A DNA stretch of 64,000 nt, taken from the NCBI GenBank assembly GCA_025399215.1, contig MU621167.1, positions 1 to 64,000 of the forward strand, in the 5' to 3' direction. Shown in pieces: positions 9,943 to 21,236 of the stretch (the first letter of the stretch is position 1; each line of letters starts with the position of its first letter). The DNA comes from Globomyces pollinis-pini. Its lineage: Eukaryota > Chytridiomycota > Chytridiomycetes > Rhizophydiales > Globomycetaceae. The position numbers were made by a program, and so were the translations under genes. The notes beneath the pieces were generated by a model. The model made no database searches. It was not told the origin of the DNA and saw only the letters and a list, made by a program, of their open reading frames with translations.

Positions 9943-12900
9943 TTAAAGTTCATCTTTTTCAACTATCTTCTTCTCTTCATCAACAGGAATATTAGATGAC
10001 TTTGATTCAAATGCGTCTCGTATTTTTTGAACTTCATCATCCAAATCAACCCATTCTGGCAGGATTCTTTTGGCACGATCTAATTTCGGCTCCTTGGTCA
10101 AAGGGTTATTGCACTAAAATATATGAGATACGATGAATGATACCAGATCAATGGTTTTAGCAGTTTTCAAGGATTCATCAGAACACCAGGTTTCACACCA
10201 TAACCAGTCTTGTGGCAAAGAATGAATTGGAATTTCATGTATCATGTTGTTTGGAAGATCTTGATCCAAATTTGACAATGAGTTTGGATCGGCTGACAAC
10301 ATATGATATTGTTGTCTGAGTCTATCGCCAGCAAACAATGTTCTAAACTTGACCAAATCAATCACGTATAAGGCTGAGATGTGATAAGGTCGACCTCGTA
10401 AATGTGATTCCCAATATCCTGATTTCCAAAATCGAAATCCATCCATTTCCGTTCTGGAGCTACAGAATGGTGTATAACCATAAACAGCTCCATGTAAATC
10501 TAAATCAACTAGCTCCTTCAAATCCGCTCGAACTACTTGATCTGCATCTACAAAAATTACTTTATCAACTGACAAGGGAAATAAAACATCCAAAAATAGT
10601 ATTTTGTATCCCCAAATAATTCTTTGTTTTTCAGTTTGTTTTCGTAACCAGTGAGGCCATTTATCTAACGTTAACATTCAGATTTACATGTCACAAGTTC
10701 GTATTCAATATCAAGCTCTTTAGCCAAGTATGGTAAAAATAAAATGAAATTCGGTGATAAGAAATTTTCAATCAACCAAAATTTTACTGGATTTTGAGTT
10801 TGTTTCTTTACACTCAACATCATAATTGCCAAAAATCTTTCGTAGAGATGGCCTGAAGCAACGGAAAACACATTGATAGTCTCTTTGCTGGTATCTTTCT
10901 TTACGCCAAGAACACTGAATACGTTACCAAAATCATGGAATGAACTTACGATTTTACTTGATTCCATAAATTATGTCCAAACCCTTCAGACTGAACGGAA
11001 CCTTCACCCAACACATCAACGTCATCCATACCTTCTTTCTTTGACACTCTTGGATGTAGTGTTACACCCTCGTATGAATTGACAATCACCAAGTTTGAAG
11101 ATTTAAAATGCTGGTGTCCAATATCCTCTAACTGGTAAACTTCTGATGAACGCCCATCTCTGATTTTCATTAACCACATCCCTGGACCAGCTTTTAATTG
11201 TAAATATCCAAGATTTGCCATTGTAATGGTGTCTACCATATCTTTGTTTGATGGAGTCCCCAAGACAAACTGAAGACCTCGAGGGGGTTGATAACTTATA
11301 GATTCATAGGCATGTCCTGTAATTAACAAAAATGTAATACCTTCAACTAATATGTACTCTAAAGTAAAAATTGCTTCTAAAACCCCTCCATTCGGAACAT
11401 TTGCCAACTTGATATTGTCCAAATCATAGATGGAAGTTTTAGGCCTAACCAACCATGACCCAGGAACTAAAATGATTAAATTCTTCTGCTTTACTATCCA
11501 TTCCGAGGGTCAATAGAGATGTCTCTGGCATTCTGTTGAACCTGGCATGGGATGCAATCATATGACTAGAATAAGCAAACAGAATTTACCCATCAGCTCC
11601 AAATCGAGGTTCAATATCAAAGACATATCGATAGAATCGCTTTAAAGGAAGTGTATCGGAATCTCTTCGTTGAATTCCAATAGCAAACACTTTCACATGT
11701 ACACCCGGAATTTTTCGTATACGCTATAATTTTTCAGTAAGGCACAGAACAAACTTTTAAGAAAGCTAATGCTTTTTGACCTTGGGTGGAAAATGGTTGA
11801 ACGATAGCAGTAAATTGGTAAACGCTCAATTCCAAATCACCACTACTGAAAAATCTAATTTCAGAGTTAGAAGGTAAATCATACATTGGAGAATTGGCAA
11901 ACGATTCAAATTGCTTCGGACTTGTCCTTGCAACTTTTGACTGTCCTTCATCTACGTCTAATTGACTACCAAGGGCCACAATACTTGTTACTTGTAAAAT
12001 AAAATCAGACAGCACTTCTCTACACAGACTCAACAAACAGGTTAAAGGTACCTATTCGCTATGTCACCAAAATTAGTTTTGATGATGTTGGCAATATTGG
12101 TTAATCGTTCGCGGCTTTCAAATACAATCAAGGTTTTGAAATCGGTAGGGGAAAATAGCTTCTCTTTTGGAATGGATCTCATTGTCTATTCTTTAGCTGT
12201 ACCAATCACCTACTCGTCCATTTAGTAAGCAAGCAGATTCTCCTGGTAAAGACTTTGCCAATCTGATAATACTAGCGCTATATTCATCTTTGATCTGTCC
12301 GCTTTCAACCTTAATACTACCGTTTTGCAGCTTTTGGAGATAGTCCAACAGCTGTTCGGCAGTTTTACCATTGACAAGAAATCCATGAACATAACTCTCA
12401 CGCAAGTCTTTCGGATTATCAATTAAAGCCAGTCTAGTTTCAACAGTTTCCATCTAGTATTAAGCTAAAGCAGACAAACCAAAGCAGTTACTGCATTAAT
12501 GGCAAATTGCAACCCTTCCGCTGTACCTAGATCCGCAATCACAACCATAGAGACACTAGAAGGTGCTTGAGATTCATCGACTACATATGAATATACTCTC
12601 ATTACCATAAACCCATGGAAGAAATTGTAGTATTTCTTTAATTGGTTTAGAAGAATAGTGAACCAGTTCAATTTCGTTTTGTTTAGAAGGAAAAATGAGT
12701 GGATTTCGAGCAGGATACACATTCGGTAGTTCCATAAAATAGTCATAAACTGACGTTTCGTCCGTTAATTCTCCAAGCCCAACCTAAGCAGATATAGTCA
12801 CCAAATACAGAATATTACTTTCTTTGTTAGAAAAGACACCATGCTAAAATAGACTTTAACAAGCGGTTGTACCCAATTCTATGAAATTAAATAGAGTCAT

Positions 12901-14911
12901 TGTAAAACCTCTTCCAATGCCATAAAATATCCATTGACAAATATAGCACCATCTTCTGTCAATGATAATCGATTCAAAAACTCTCGTAAATCACCAACTA
13001 CTCTTTTATCAGATTCAATTTTTATCAAATCTGCGTCGATCGAAACACCAGTGACAGATTTATAGATCTGCCCTATTAAATCTGTTGTGAGTGAACCAGG
13101 ATTATCAAGCATTTTAGTTGCATACTAAAAGATAAAAAAGACACCAATTACATTCATCAAAAAATTAACAGTGAATTTATCATTAGTTTCTGATAAATAA
13201 TAAATCACATTTAGCAGCAATTGAACTAGCTTTAGTCAAATTGTAATTACAAGATGCTGATACTGATTGAGGTTGTATGAAAGGAAGTATTCCAAATCGA
13301 AGCGTAGCACCTTGTTGAATGATATCCGCTAACATCAACAAATATTTCAAATGATTGGGATTATTGAAATCAAGAACTAATAAAGTCGAAACTAGATTTT
13401 TCCTTATATATTTCAATTGTCCAGGATAGGATGGTTGCAAAATCTACAAAAAATGAATCACCTTGAAATCGATACTGATCTAATTGAATTCGGATATCGT
13501 TGATATTGTGGATCACTTTCGATATCATTCAACCAAATGGCACGGTCACTCCTAGTATCGAAACAATCTCCCCAAGTTGCTTCACTCGGCAACTGTAGTG
13601 GTGCTTCCAGAAGTGTGATGGCTGTTGAGGCTGATAAAGACAAATCCATTAAATGGGAAATCAATTTATTCTCATTTCTCATCATTCGTAATACACTATG
13701 GATTAGCATGGTAAAGGGTACGTAAATGCATTAAGACGCTCGATATTGATTGGAATTCCGTTTAAGAATAATAATTGTTGTTCTCCAACGTATTGTGTTA
13801 GTAATAGTCTTGAATCTTCCACCACTTTATCCTTCAAACTCTCTTCTGGTATCAAATGTGCCAATTTAGGAAAATCTTGACTTAATTTCGATAACATTTG
13901 TAACTTATCAGTAGATGCATTAGCAGCATATGATATTAAAAGATTTTCAATATCTACATGAGTTAAATATCTCCAATTTAAATACTAAGAATGCGATCCT
14001 TGGATAATGGTTGTAAACTAGGTATATCTTCATCTAAAATCCCTCCAATACTCTCTTCTGATTCTAAATCAACAGCGTCTACATCAACAGCAGCATCTAA
14101 ACCAACTCAATCACATCACAAACATACCCGTAACCTTTCGATCGTCAGTAACAATGTAGTCAGTCTTTTTGATTGCCAATTCGACTCCATATCCCGATAA
14201 ATGAATGGTATCGAATTTGATTTTGGATGGTTTAAAACGTAAAACGAAATTGAAACTATTTCCATTTTTTGTCAAAATGCGCTGAAAATCCATATATGTC
14301 TTTGAATAGATATCGGCATATAAAACAGCTGTTTTATCTGATTTAGGGTTTTGAACTACTACGAAATCCGACTCAAATACTTGTGGTCTATTTTCATTAA
14401 AAACAATAAAACTAGTACTGTTTCCAGGCATTAAAATCAAGATTAGATAGGGCAGATTCTAAACGTGAAGGAGTACAAAGTTGCTGATGACCCCAGTCTA
14501 CCCAAACATCACAATCCAAGTCCAAACCTGGCCAACCATCCACAACTGTATCAAGATAATAATGGTATGCGGATTGAATGGCAGGTGCATTTGCATGGGT
14601 TGCTAATTCAACTCGTAACAAATCTAATGAACGATCCGTTGATAAGTAATCTCGAATTTGGTTGTCTTTAAAAATGAAATTATATAAATCCATTGGAGAT
14701 TCATCCTGTAAATAACTGTTTGTCTTTAGCCAATTGATTAAATCGGTTGCTGATCCTGAGTCGTTTATCACAAATTGGCTAGAGTTAGTCTTCATATTTC
14801 ATACATCAATTCCAAACCAAGTGACGTATGAATCCAGGATGGTTGAGAATCCAAAATCACATTTATTGGTGCAGATCCCAAAACAAAACTTATCAACAGA
14901 TGCTTGAACAT
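9943..14911 (-). CDS. UDP-glucose:glycoprotein glucosyltransferase (UGGT), 21 exons
   Basis: ER folding sensor that re-glucosylates misfolded N-glycoproteins so that they rebind calnexin. Twenty introns of 23-35 nt, all GT..AG, were placed by continuous homology. Removing them leaves 4392 nt, exactly 1464 codons (1463 aa), close to the usual 1450-1550. The N-terminus ([20 protein letters not shown]) is a signal peptide. Thioredoxin-like sensor domains fill the first two thirds, with landmarks [21 protein letters not shown] and [14 protein letters not shown]. The C-terminal GT24 catalytic domain has [27 protein letters not shown], the DxD site in [26 protein letters not shown] and a SNLDQDLPN block. 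The protein ends in KDEL, the ER retrieval signal. The 23-nt intron lies at 10665..10687. Confidence 0.95.
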
Positions 14912-15020
14912 CCAAAAACTAGGTGAAAAATTTAATTTCAAGGGTGAATTGTTCACGATTGAATTTCGTATTGAGTATGCTTTAGGAATATTCACGATTG
15001 AATAAACGTATGATAATGAT

Positions 15021-16163
15021 TTATTTTAAATAGTCAAATGTCATTAAAGTATGTGCAGTCGGACGTTTGATTGGATCCACTGTAAAACATGACTTTACAA
15101 AATCTAATCCACTCTTGTCTAATATAGAATTCTCCAACTGTTCAATTAATAAATTCTTGTCCGGGTTGGTCTTTAGATTACCCAGACAAAAATATATGGC
15201 AAATGTATTATCACATTCCGACCATGGTATCTGTCCCAAAACCATCTCATATATCAAACTAAGTGGTAAATGAGTACAATCTCTTACCATCCTAATGCCC
15301 ATATATCTTCCGCTGCCGCTTCATAAACTATTTCGTTATGAATAGACTCTGGAGAACAATAAGCCGGTGTCCCTGATATTTTCTTTTGATGCGATACACC
15401 ACAACAATCTTGCTGTATTCGTACCGATCCTAAATCCGTTATTCTACATTCATCGTTATGAAGTAGTATATTATTTGGTTTTATGTCACTAAAAAGGTTA
15501 AAAGAATGCGACACACCGATGAACGATTCCGTATGAATGTAAATACATGAGTGCAGACACAATCTGACGTGTAAAGGTTCTTATTTGATTCAGATCCGAT
15601 AAACCAGGTTTTGATGAGTTTTGGTAAATTCGGTTATGTAAAGAGCCTTGTTCACAGAAAAATGTAAACACTTGTGCCTCGTTATCAATAATACTCCACC
15701 CCAAATAAGGGTTTATGTAAGGATGATTGATTGCTTTTAACATGTTGAGAAACGCTGAGAAAAAGGTCCGTCTGACTTCCAAAACCACTCCACCAGTTCC
15801 ACTCAAAGGAATTATTTTAATAGCAAATAATGGAGATCCCTCTTCGTCAGTTCCTAAAAAGACTGAACCAGCCTGTCCATGTCCCAAGAATTTTGAAATT
15901 TCAAACTGAGGGTATTTTTGAATAAAATCAGGATCTCCCTAACTAGTCAGTTGAATAAAGCAACCTCTTTGAATGGAAAATGGATATCTGGAAGTTGTTT
16001 ACCAGTTAAAATATTGTGGGCAATATTAGAAAAATAGTCAATGGCAACAGTTCTAGATTAAGAGGAAAAGGTCATACAGGTTATCTGTAGTAGAATTTGG
16101 CTGATAAGACGGTTCTCTGGATAGAAAAGCTTGAGCTTGTTTAAAAATTGAAAGAGTGCTCAT
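15021..16163 (-). CDS. Serine/threonine protein kinase, MAP3K/STE11-like
   Basis: Five exons (16163..16078, 16052..15965, 15938..15517, 15488..15288, 15258..15021) give 344 aa; introns are 25, 26, 28 and 29 nt. Kinase motifs in order are GHGQAGSV (glycine loop), FAIKII (VAIK lysine), a LHSYGIVHRDIKPNNIL catalytic loop, DLGSV in place of DFG, the GTPAYCSPE activation-loop end and EDIWALGCLIYEM (subdomain IX). The HRD loop itself is assembled across a splice site. The activation-loop and subdomain IX sequences are of the MEKK/BCK1/Ste11 type. The protein has only about 75 residues before the kinase domain, with no visible RA or SAM domain, so it is shorter than typical fungal MAP3Ks. It sits 109 bp upstream of the UGGT gene on the same strand. 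Confidence 0.85.
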
Positions 16164-16738
16164 TTGGGGTATTGAAAACTAAGTGAAAAGTAAACGAATA
16201 CGAGACTTCAAGTTGACAAGAAATATTATCAAACAGTAGTGCCTTTAAAGTTTAAAGCTAGATTTAATCAACGGGCAAAGATAGATATACAGGAAGTTGA
16301 AAAAAGTTCATCTGAATAACCTTTGAACATCTACTGCTAGTATTGGCATTGACTACTTTAGACACCTCTCTTGAGCAATTCACTCACTCATCTAAACGGT
16401 TAACAGTCTGCATATATTTTTCTAGCGAGAGATTGTGAACGAACATTAAAGTTCTTATGTATTTACCTATTAAAAATGAACTCCATGAAGATAACTCATT
16501 AAAAGAATTAAATAAATTTGATTTGAATTTAAAATTATCTTTATTAAATTAATGACAAACTCACCTAAAGTAGTTTTTTTGGTTTTTGTCACTACGCTCA
16601 ATGCGTGTGCTACCGACTATACGGTCACTTTGGGTTGATTCACACATTCCATTCTACAAATAAATAATTTTACCTTTGTAAGTCCAAGTTCAGGTCCATC
16701 GACACCAATTCCAAACGGCTACTAGGTTTTATCTAAAT

Positions 16739-16806
16739 ATTCGACTCTATCTAACTGATCTACATCCAAACATTTCGACTCCATCCACTACTGATCTACA
16801 CCTATA
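16739..16806. repeat. Two-unit imperfect tandem repeat (about 34 bp unit)
   Basis: Two adjacent units both begin 'ttcgact' and share 'ctgatctaca' near their ends. They sit about 75 bp left of the unknown-base run, so the gap may itself reflect an unresolved repeat. Confidence 0.6.
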
Positions 16807-16842
16807 CATTGCTCGAGCGACGTTCCCCGATGCCTGGTTGAC

Positions 16843-16862
16843 CATTCCCTCATCAAGGAATG
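16843..16862. other. Short hairpin next to the assembly gap
   Basis: A 6-bp perfect stem (cattcc..ggaatg) around an 8-nt loop. It lies in a locally GC-richer patch between the tandem repeat and the unknown bases. Its role is unknown; it may be part of a non-coding RNA or chance. Confidence 0.35.
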
Positions 16863-18798
16863 TTGCTCCGCTCTATTTCCNNNNNNNNNNTAATGAGAGA
16901 AATGCCCGTCTTTTATACAGCAAGAGGCTGGTAGAGGCTTGCTTGAAGATGATTGGTTGGAATGGGGTGAAGTTTTTGGAAAAATAAGATCCAACGAGGT
17001 AAACCATCAACGACAAAAGATCTGATATTGCTCGAGAAAGCTTCGTTACAAAATAGATCAGTAACTAGAGTGAGTTTGCTCTATGATTAGGAGTATATTC
17101 AACTACTTCTTGGTAACAATAGCAAGTAAGTCTACCTACCCTTTTCCAATTACATACCTTGAGTAGCAGTAGCAGTCTCTAATGATGACTGAATAAGCTA
17201 AGAGTAATATATATGATCCACTGAACATTAGCTTGTTAATACTTCAATGATAGTTCGATACATCCACGAATTACAGTACTGATAATTACCAGTAAGTAAA
17301 ATCAACAATCATGGATAGTCACTAAAGTTTCGAATCAGTTAGGTTCTTTTACAGCTTGTAGCTTTGGATCAGAAGAGTGTGTTGAATTAACCAGAACTTC
17401 GAATTCATATATTTCCAATTGTTGATTTCTTGCAGTTAAGAACTATACAAACAATCCTAATTATCTTCAGCTTTGGTTCAACTGTATACTGGAGCTTTAA
17501 ATGGATACATCATTACCAAGCAACTGATATTGTTTGATTTTTCCACTTCAGTAATAGCCAATAGATTTTGGAGGAGTTTGATATATACTTGATTCAATGG
17601 AACTGAAAGAGGTTGTATTAAATGACAGATGTTGATGTAACAGTTATGTTGATGTGATAGCCTATTGTGTGGTGTCTATCAACGTATAGGTTGTCACATT
17701 AATATAACCATTTTTTCAAATCAAAACAATCCAATCATATGTTGCATCATAGTTAATTAACATAGCGAAGCATATAATCCATTCACCCCTGTCAATTCAT
17801 GTAGATTTCGTGATTCAACCATAGTTATTCACACAAGGCTATTCAGTCTATCATTTCTTGTTACTACTAAAAATAGTTCTCTAATCGGTTTAGCTTCAAA
17901 TAACAAACACATCTTGAAATTATCCTCAACTCCTGGGTCAGATACAATCCGATAATATTCGAGCATCTGTGTATTGAATAAGAATAAGCGATAATATCCT
18001 TTTTGAAATATTCCCAATTTCTAACTACTCCAAGCAATTTCATTTTATGTCATTGTTTGGGTGTTATCGAACACGCAAAAAAGTTCTAATCTTATCGTGT
18101 GCCAACATCTACAGCAAAGCTAGCTTTTACAAAGTAATTAAATAAAAGTGATTCGAGTTAGTTTTATTCGATCACCCATAACGGATATGTTTTTACAGTG
18201 TTTCAATAGAATCTGTGTATTACTTTAGAAAAGTCAATAGAATTCCAGTCGATATTACTATTATAAGTATAACGATACTGTCTTCGTTGCTGTCCATCAA
18301 ACCTGACAAGTGTTTAAATACCATGTATCTCAATACATTTGTGATTAAATGTACTACAAGATCCAACAGAAATCGTTGAACGTATATTATAATTTCAACA
18401 CAATTTAAATCTGATGCATTATCGAATTATAGTAGATAGACAGCACTAGTATCTGAATCCCCACTTTAACTCTTCCTTTCTCCAAATTACCCCATCGAAA
18501 ATAAAGGACTGAAAACTTATTCATTTCCAAAATTTAATCAGACATTTCCTCAAATACTTCTGAGTCTTTCAACCATAATGTCAGACAATTTGAATTACAA
18601 TTCTCCAAGTCACAGAATTACAATGACAATTGTAATAATCATCACACCACAGTTGAACATATCTGCTTTGATATTTCATTGGTCATTTTGCTGACGCTAA
18701 GTTACCTTAGGATTTTAATCCAGTCATAGAAATAGTGTAATTTCTGGGTACCTATTCATATAAACTCCTTAAAGGTAAAAAGAAAACTGGTTTATTTC

Positions 18799-19875
18799 TC
18801 AGCATTTCATAAGAATGTCAATTGTTGCTTTGATGTCTTTGACATATTGCTGTAAATCATCTTCAAATCTCATCTTGTCACCAAACCTTTTGAGCAATCC
18901 ATTAATATCTGATTCAGCCCATTCGATACTCTCTAACAACTTCCACTCCTGAAGAGATTTTTTTATAATATCCATCTTGACAGCGTGTGGAGCCTTGACT
19001 GCGGTTGCCATCAATCCAGAATAGTGAAATTCACTGTTTCCTTCGTAGAACTTGTCCAGGATGTCTGCTTTGATATAGCCCCACGATTGCTTTTCAATAC
19101 GGAAGTCAACAATCATTGCCGTGTCACCGACTTGGCCGCAGTTAGAGGAATTGGTAGCACAATCATGAAGGCAGAGGATGCGAGATATCAAATCCAATTG
19201 AAGTAGAGCGTTGTTGTTTGCTGTATCCTTGGTCAAATTGGACAACAAGACCAAATGACAATCCTTGGTGGCGATGTAGATAGTCTTAGTGCCGTGAAAT
19301 GGTATAATGAAATGAGCTTGAGGACCAATTCCAATATGATTCAAAAGCTTGTAGACAAATAGCTCCTTTGTATCTGGTGGTTTGATGCTTTTCACATTGT
19401 CTTCTGTAGGTCCGTATTGATGAGTCTTGATGTAATATCGAACAGACTGAACTCCATTGTTGACATCACAAGTGAACCCAGTTTGGATGCCGCTTTTCTT
19501 TGGAGAGAATGTAATATCAAAGAGACTTTCGTCAAGACCTGCCTTGCAGTGTTGAATGAGAAAGTGGTCCTTGACAGCAGCTTGAATAATATCAGTGTTT
19601 CCATCCAGATACTCTGTTATTTTGGGGAGAAGGGTTTCATAGAGTTGTCGCTCATTGGTTGGCAGATTGAGAATAAAGTCGTTGTCAATCAACTGATCAG
19701 ACATTCGAAGAGCATATTTAGCCAAACGGGGTTTGAGTTCCTTGCCTGTCACCTTGTTTATGCTGTTTCCTATTTCCAGAAACTTGTTCCATTTGTTGCG
19801 GTTTTCTTCATCACACATTTGATTATTGTATGGGAAAGAAAAATGTGAGAAGAGTGGTAGATATAATACATTCAT
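18799..19875 (-). CDS. Unrecognised protein with 'ELFVYKLLNHIGIGP' motif
   Basis: Single-exon gene, 358 aa from 19875 or 339 aa from the second ATG at 19818 (MCDEENRNKW), which I prefer because the first 19 residues look like untranslated leader. The centre contains KELFVYKLLNHIGIGPQAHFI followed by TIYIATKDCHLVLL and a MIVDFRIE element about 60 residues later. The order (helix with a conserved Gly-Pro, then a DF-like motif) is reminiscent of protein-kinase-like small-molecule phosphotransferases. I cannot point to a proven catalytic triad, so this is only an analogy. Codon use is ordinary for the window. It stands next to the gene-poor region and has no intron. Confidence 0.6.
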   Translation of the reverse strand: MNVLYLPLFSHFSFPYNNQMCDEENRNKWNKFLEIGNSINKVTGKELKPRLAKYALRMSDQLIDNDFILNLPTNERQLYETLLPKITEYLDGNTDIIQAAVKDHFLIQHCKAGLDESLFDITFSPKKSGIQTGFTCDVNNGVQSVRYYIKTHQYGPTEDNVKSIKPPDTKELFVYKLLNHIGIGPQAHFIIPFHGTKTIYIATKDCHLVLLSNLTKDTANNNALLQLDLISRILCLHDCATNSSNCGQVGDTAMIVDFRIEKQSWGYIKADILDKFYEGNSEFHYSGLMATAVKAPHAVKMDIIKKSLQEWKLLESIEWAESDINGLLKRFGDKMRFEDDLQQYVKDIKATIDILMKC

Positions 19876-20395
19876 ATGACAAATTAACTTTGATTAGAAT
19901 TGGTATATCTTCTCATTCAAGTAAAACGATATTATCCGGTGGGTGCCCAGCCTTATAGTATCTTTACTAAAGAAGATAGTCGAATTTCATTTCTTGAAAC
20001 TAAATTATTCCATTGTTAGTGATCAATCACAATAAACTATTGGGCATAAAAAGAATTTAAGCATCCAGCGCGTATATCTGACCATGAACTATATAGATCC
20101 ATTACCAAATTCGAACGCTCACTGCGTTTGGTGGCAATTTATCAACATTTATGAAGTCCACAGCAACTCTTTTAAGACTGGCTGAGGTAAGCAATAAGTG
20201 TGTGTAACCACCATAAATCTACATTGTGTGAAGACATACTGCAACCACTGGGAAAGACACTACGCATGAGCTTCAGTGCACTTGAATTAGTACCAGCGAA
20301 AATAATAGGAGACATAACTTGTAAGCCTTTGTTTTGATGCACGAACATACATATCTAGGGACCAAACTAAGAGACGATTCTCTTCCTTTTTTTCA
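19876..20395. other. Divergent intergenic region
   Basis: About 520 bp between two divergently transcribed genes, so it should hold both promoters. No additional gene or repeat was seen. Confidence 0.4.
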
Positions 20396-20959
20396 ATGCT
20401 TCAATCTATTGTCCAATCATTCAACAGTCCCTCTTTCTACATTGCCGTAGCCGCAATCACCCTGCATGTAGTCAACTATAATGCTACTGCTCAATTGGAG
20501 CATGCTACCAGAATATTCACTAAATTACTCGGTCACAACGCAGTTTACTTTTATGCTGTTTATTTAGTAGTCTCAGCGTTAATTCGTGATCATTTCATTC
20601 AAATTGCTTTGATTGAATCCTCAAACTCTATCTCATTGCCTGTTGTTTGGGTTGGCCAATGTCTCTTTGTTATTGGCGTTTTGATGAACATTTGGACTCT
20701 AAAAGCACTCGGAATTAAAGGAATGTACAACGGTGATTCTTTTGGACATCTCATGGATGCCCCCGTTACTGATGGACCTTATCGTTATTTAAATGAACCA
20801 CAGTACGTAGGTACTTCACTTTGTTTGTTGGGTTCATCACTTTACTACCAAAGTGCTACTGGTTTAGTATTGACTGTGATCATGTACATTGTCTTTATGA
20901 TTTCTGTTACTTTTGTTGAAGCTCCTCACATGAAGAAATTATATGCCAAAAAGAAGTAA
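20396..20959 (+). CDS. Phospholipid methyltransferase (Opi3/PEMT-like)
   Basis: Single exon, 187 aa. It matches the class of phosphatidyl-N-methylethanolamine N-methyltransferases, which make phosphatidylcholine in the ER by S-adenosylmethionine-dependent methylation. Evidence: the N-terminal FNSPSFYIAVAAITLHVVNYNATAQLE segment with the N-Y-N-A/xE pattern of the family, then about four hydrophobic helices. The C-terminal signature region TDGPYRYLNEPQYVGTSL..LG is followed by a further helix and the acidic VEAPHMKKLY SAM-binding end. It ends in YAKKK, compatible with dilysine ER retrieval. The length is close to yeast Opi3 (about 206). Confidence 0.9.
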   Translation: MLQSIVQSFNSPSFYIAVAAITLHVVNYNATAQLEHATRIFTKLLGHNAVYFYAVYLVVSALIRDHFIQIALIESSNSISLPVVWVGQCLFVIGVLMNIWTLKALGIKGMYNGDSFGHLMDAPVTDGPYRYLNEPQYVGTSLCLLGSSLYYQSATGLVLTVIMYIVFMISVTFVEAPHMKKLYAKKK

Positions 20960-21118
20960 AGTCTATGCTGCGAGTAGAAACTATATATTTAGCAATAAAC
21001 CATCATGCATTCGTAGAACCAAAACGTATACTTAGAAAATAATGAATCCTTGTAACTAACGCCATTTCCATACTATGCTAATATTCATTCCAATCTTGTT
21101 ACTAATTCTTGATTTGTC

Positions 21119-21154
21119 TCAGGTTGATTGTAAGTATCAGGTTGATTGTGAGTG
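21119..21154. repeat. 18-bp tandem duplication upstream of the tRNA ligase gene
   Basis: Two adjacent 18-bp units that differ at one or two positions (tcaggttgattgtaagta and a near copy), 80-120 bp before the tRNA ligase start codon. It could be a duplicated promoter element or simple slippage. Confidence 0.5.
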
Positions 21155-21236
21155 TTTGTATCTGTCGAGTCATCCTTTTCACTCCATTTTCACCATAGTT
21201 GATATAAAAAACCAGATTAAATTATACTAGAAAACA

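Larger units (their letters stand above)
16164..18798. other. Gene-poor region with an assembly gap
   Basis: About 2.6 kb with no gene I can support. It holds a run of ten unknown bases (16881..16890), a two-unit tandem repeat at about 16739-16806 and a small hairpin at 16843-16862. A minus-strand TATAAAAG element lies near 16914. A 62-codon minus-strand frame (17829..18017) starts at TTG and is too weak to call, although some of its C-terminal half looks protein-like. No rRNA, tRNA or snRNA signature was recognised. Confidence 0.5.

Noticed and set aside
13183..13285. Frame reading [14 protein letters not shown] at the end of a UGGT exon
   Set aside because: The continuation by homology requires a 25-nt intron here, after which [21 protein letters not shown] follows. 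The apparent residues are intronic and read-through.
17829..18017. 62-codon minus-strand frame in the gene-poor region
   Set aside because: It starts at TTG, has no homology I recognise, and no neighbouring exon could be joined convincingly. Left as possible only.
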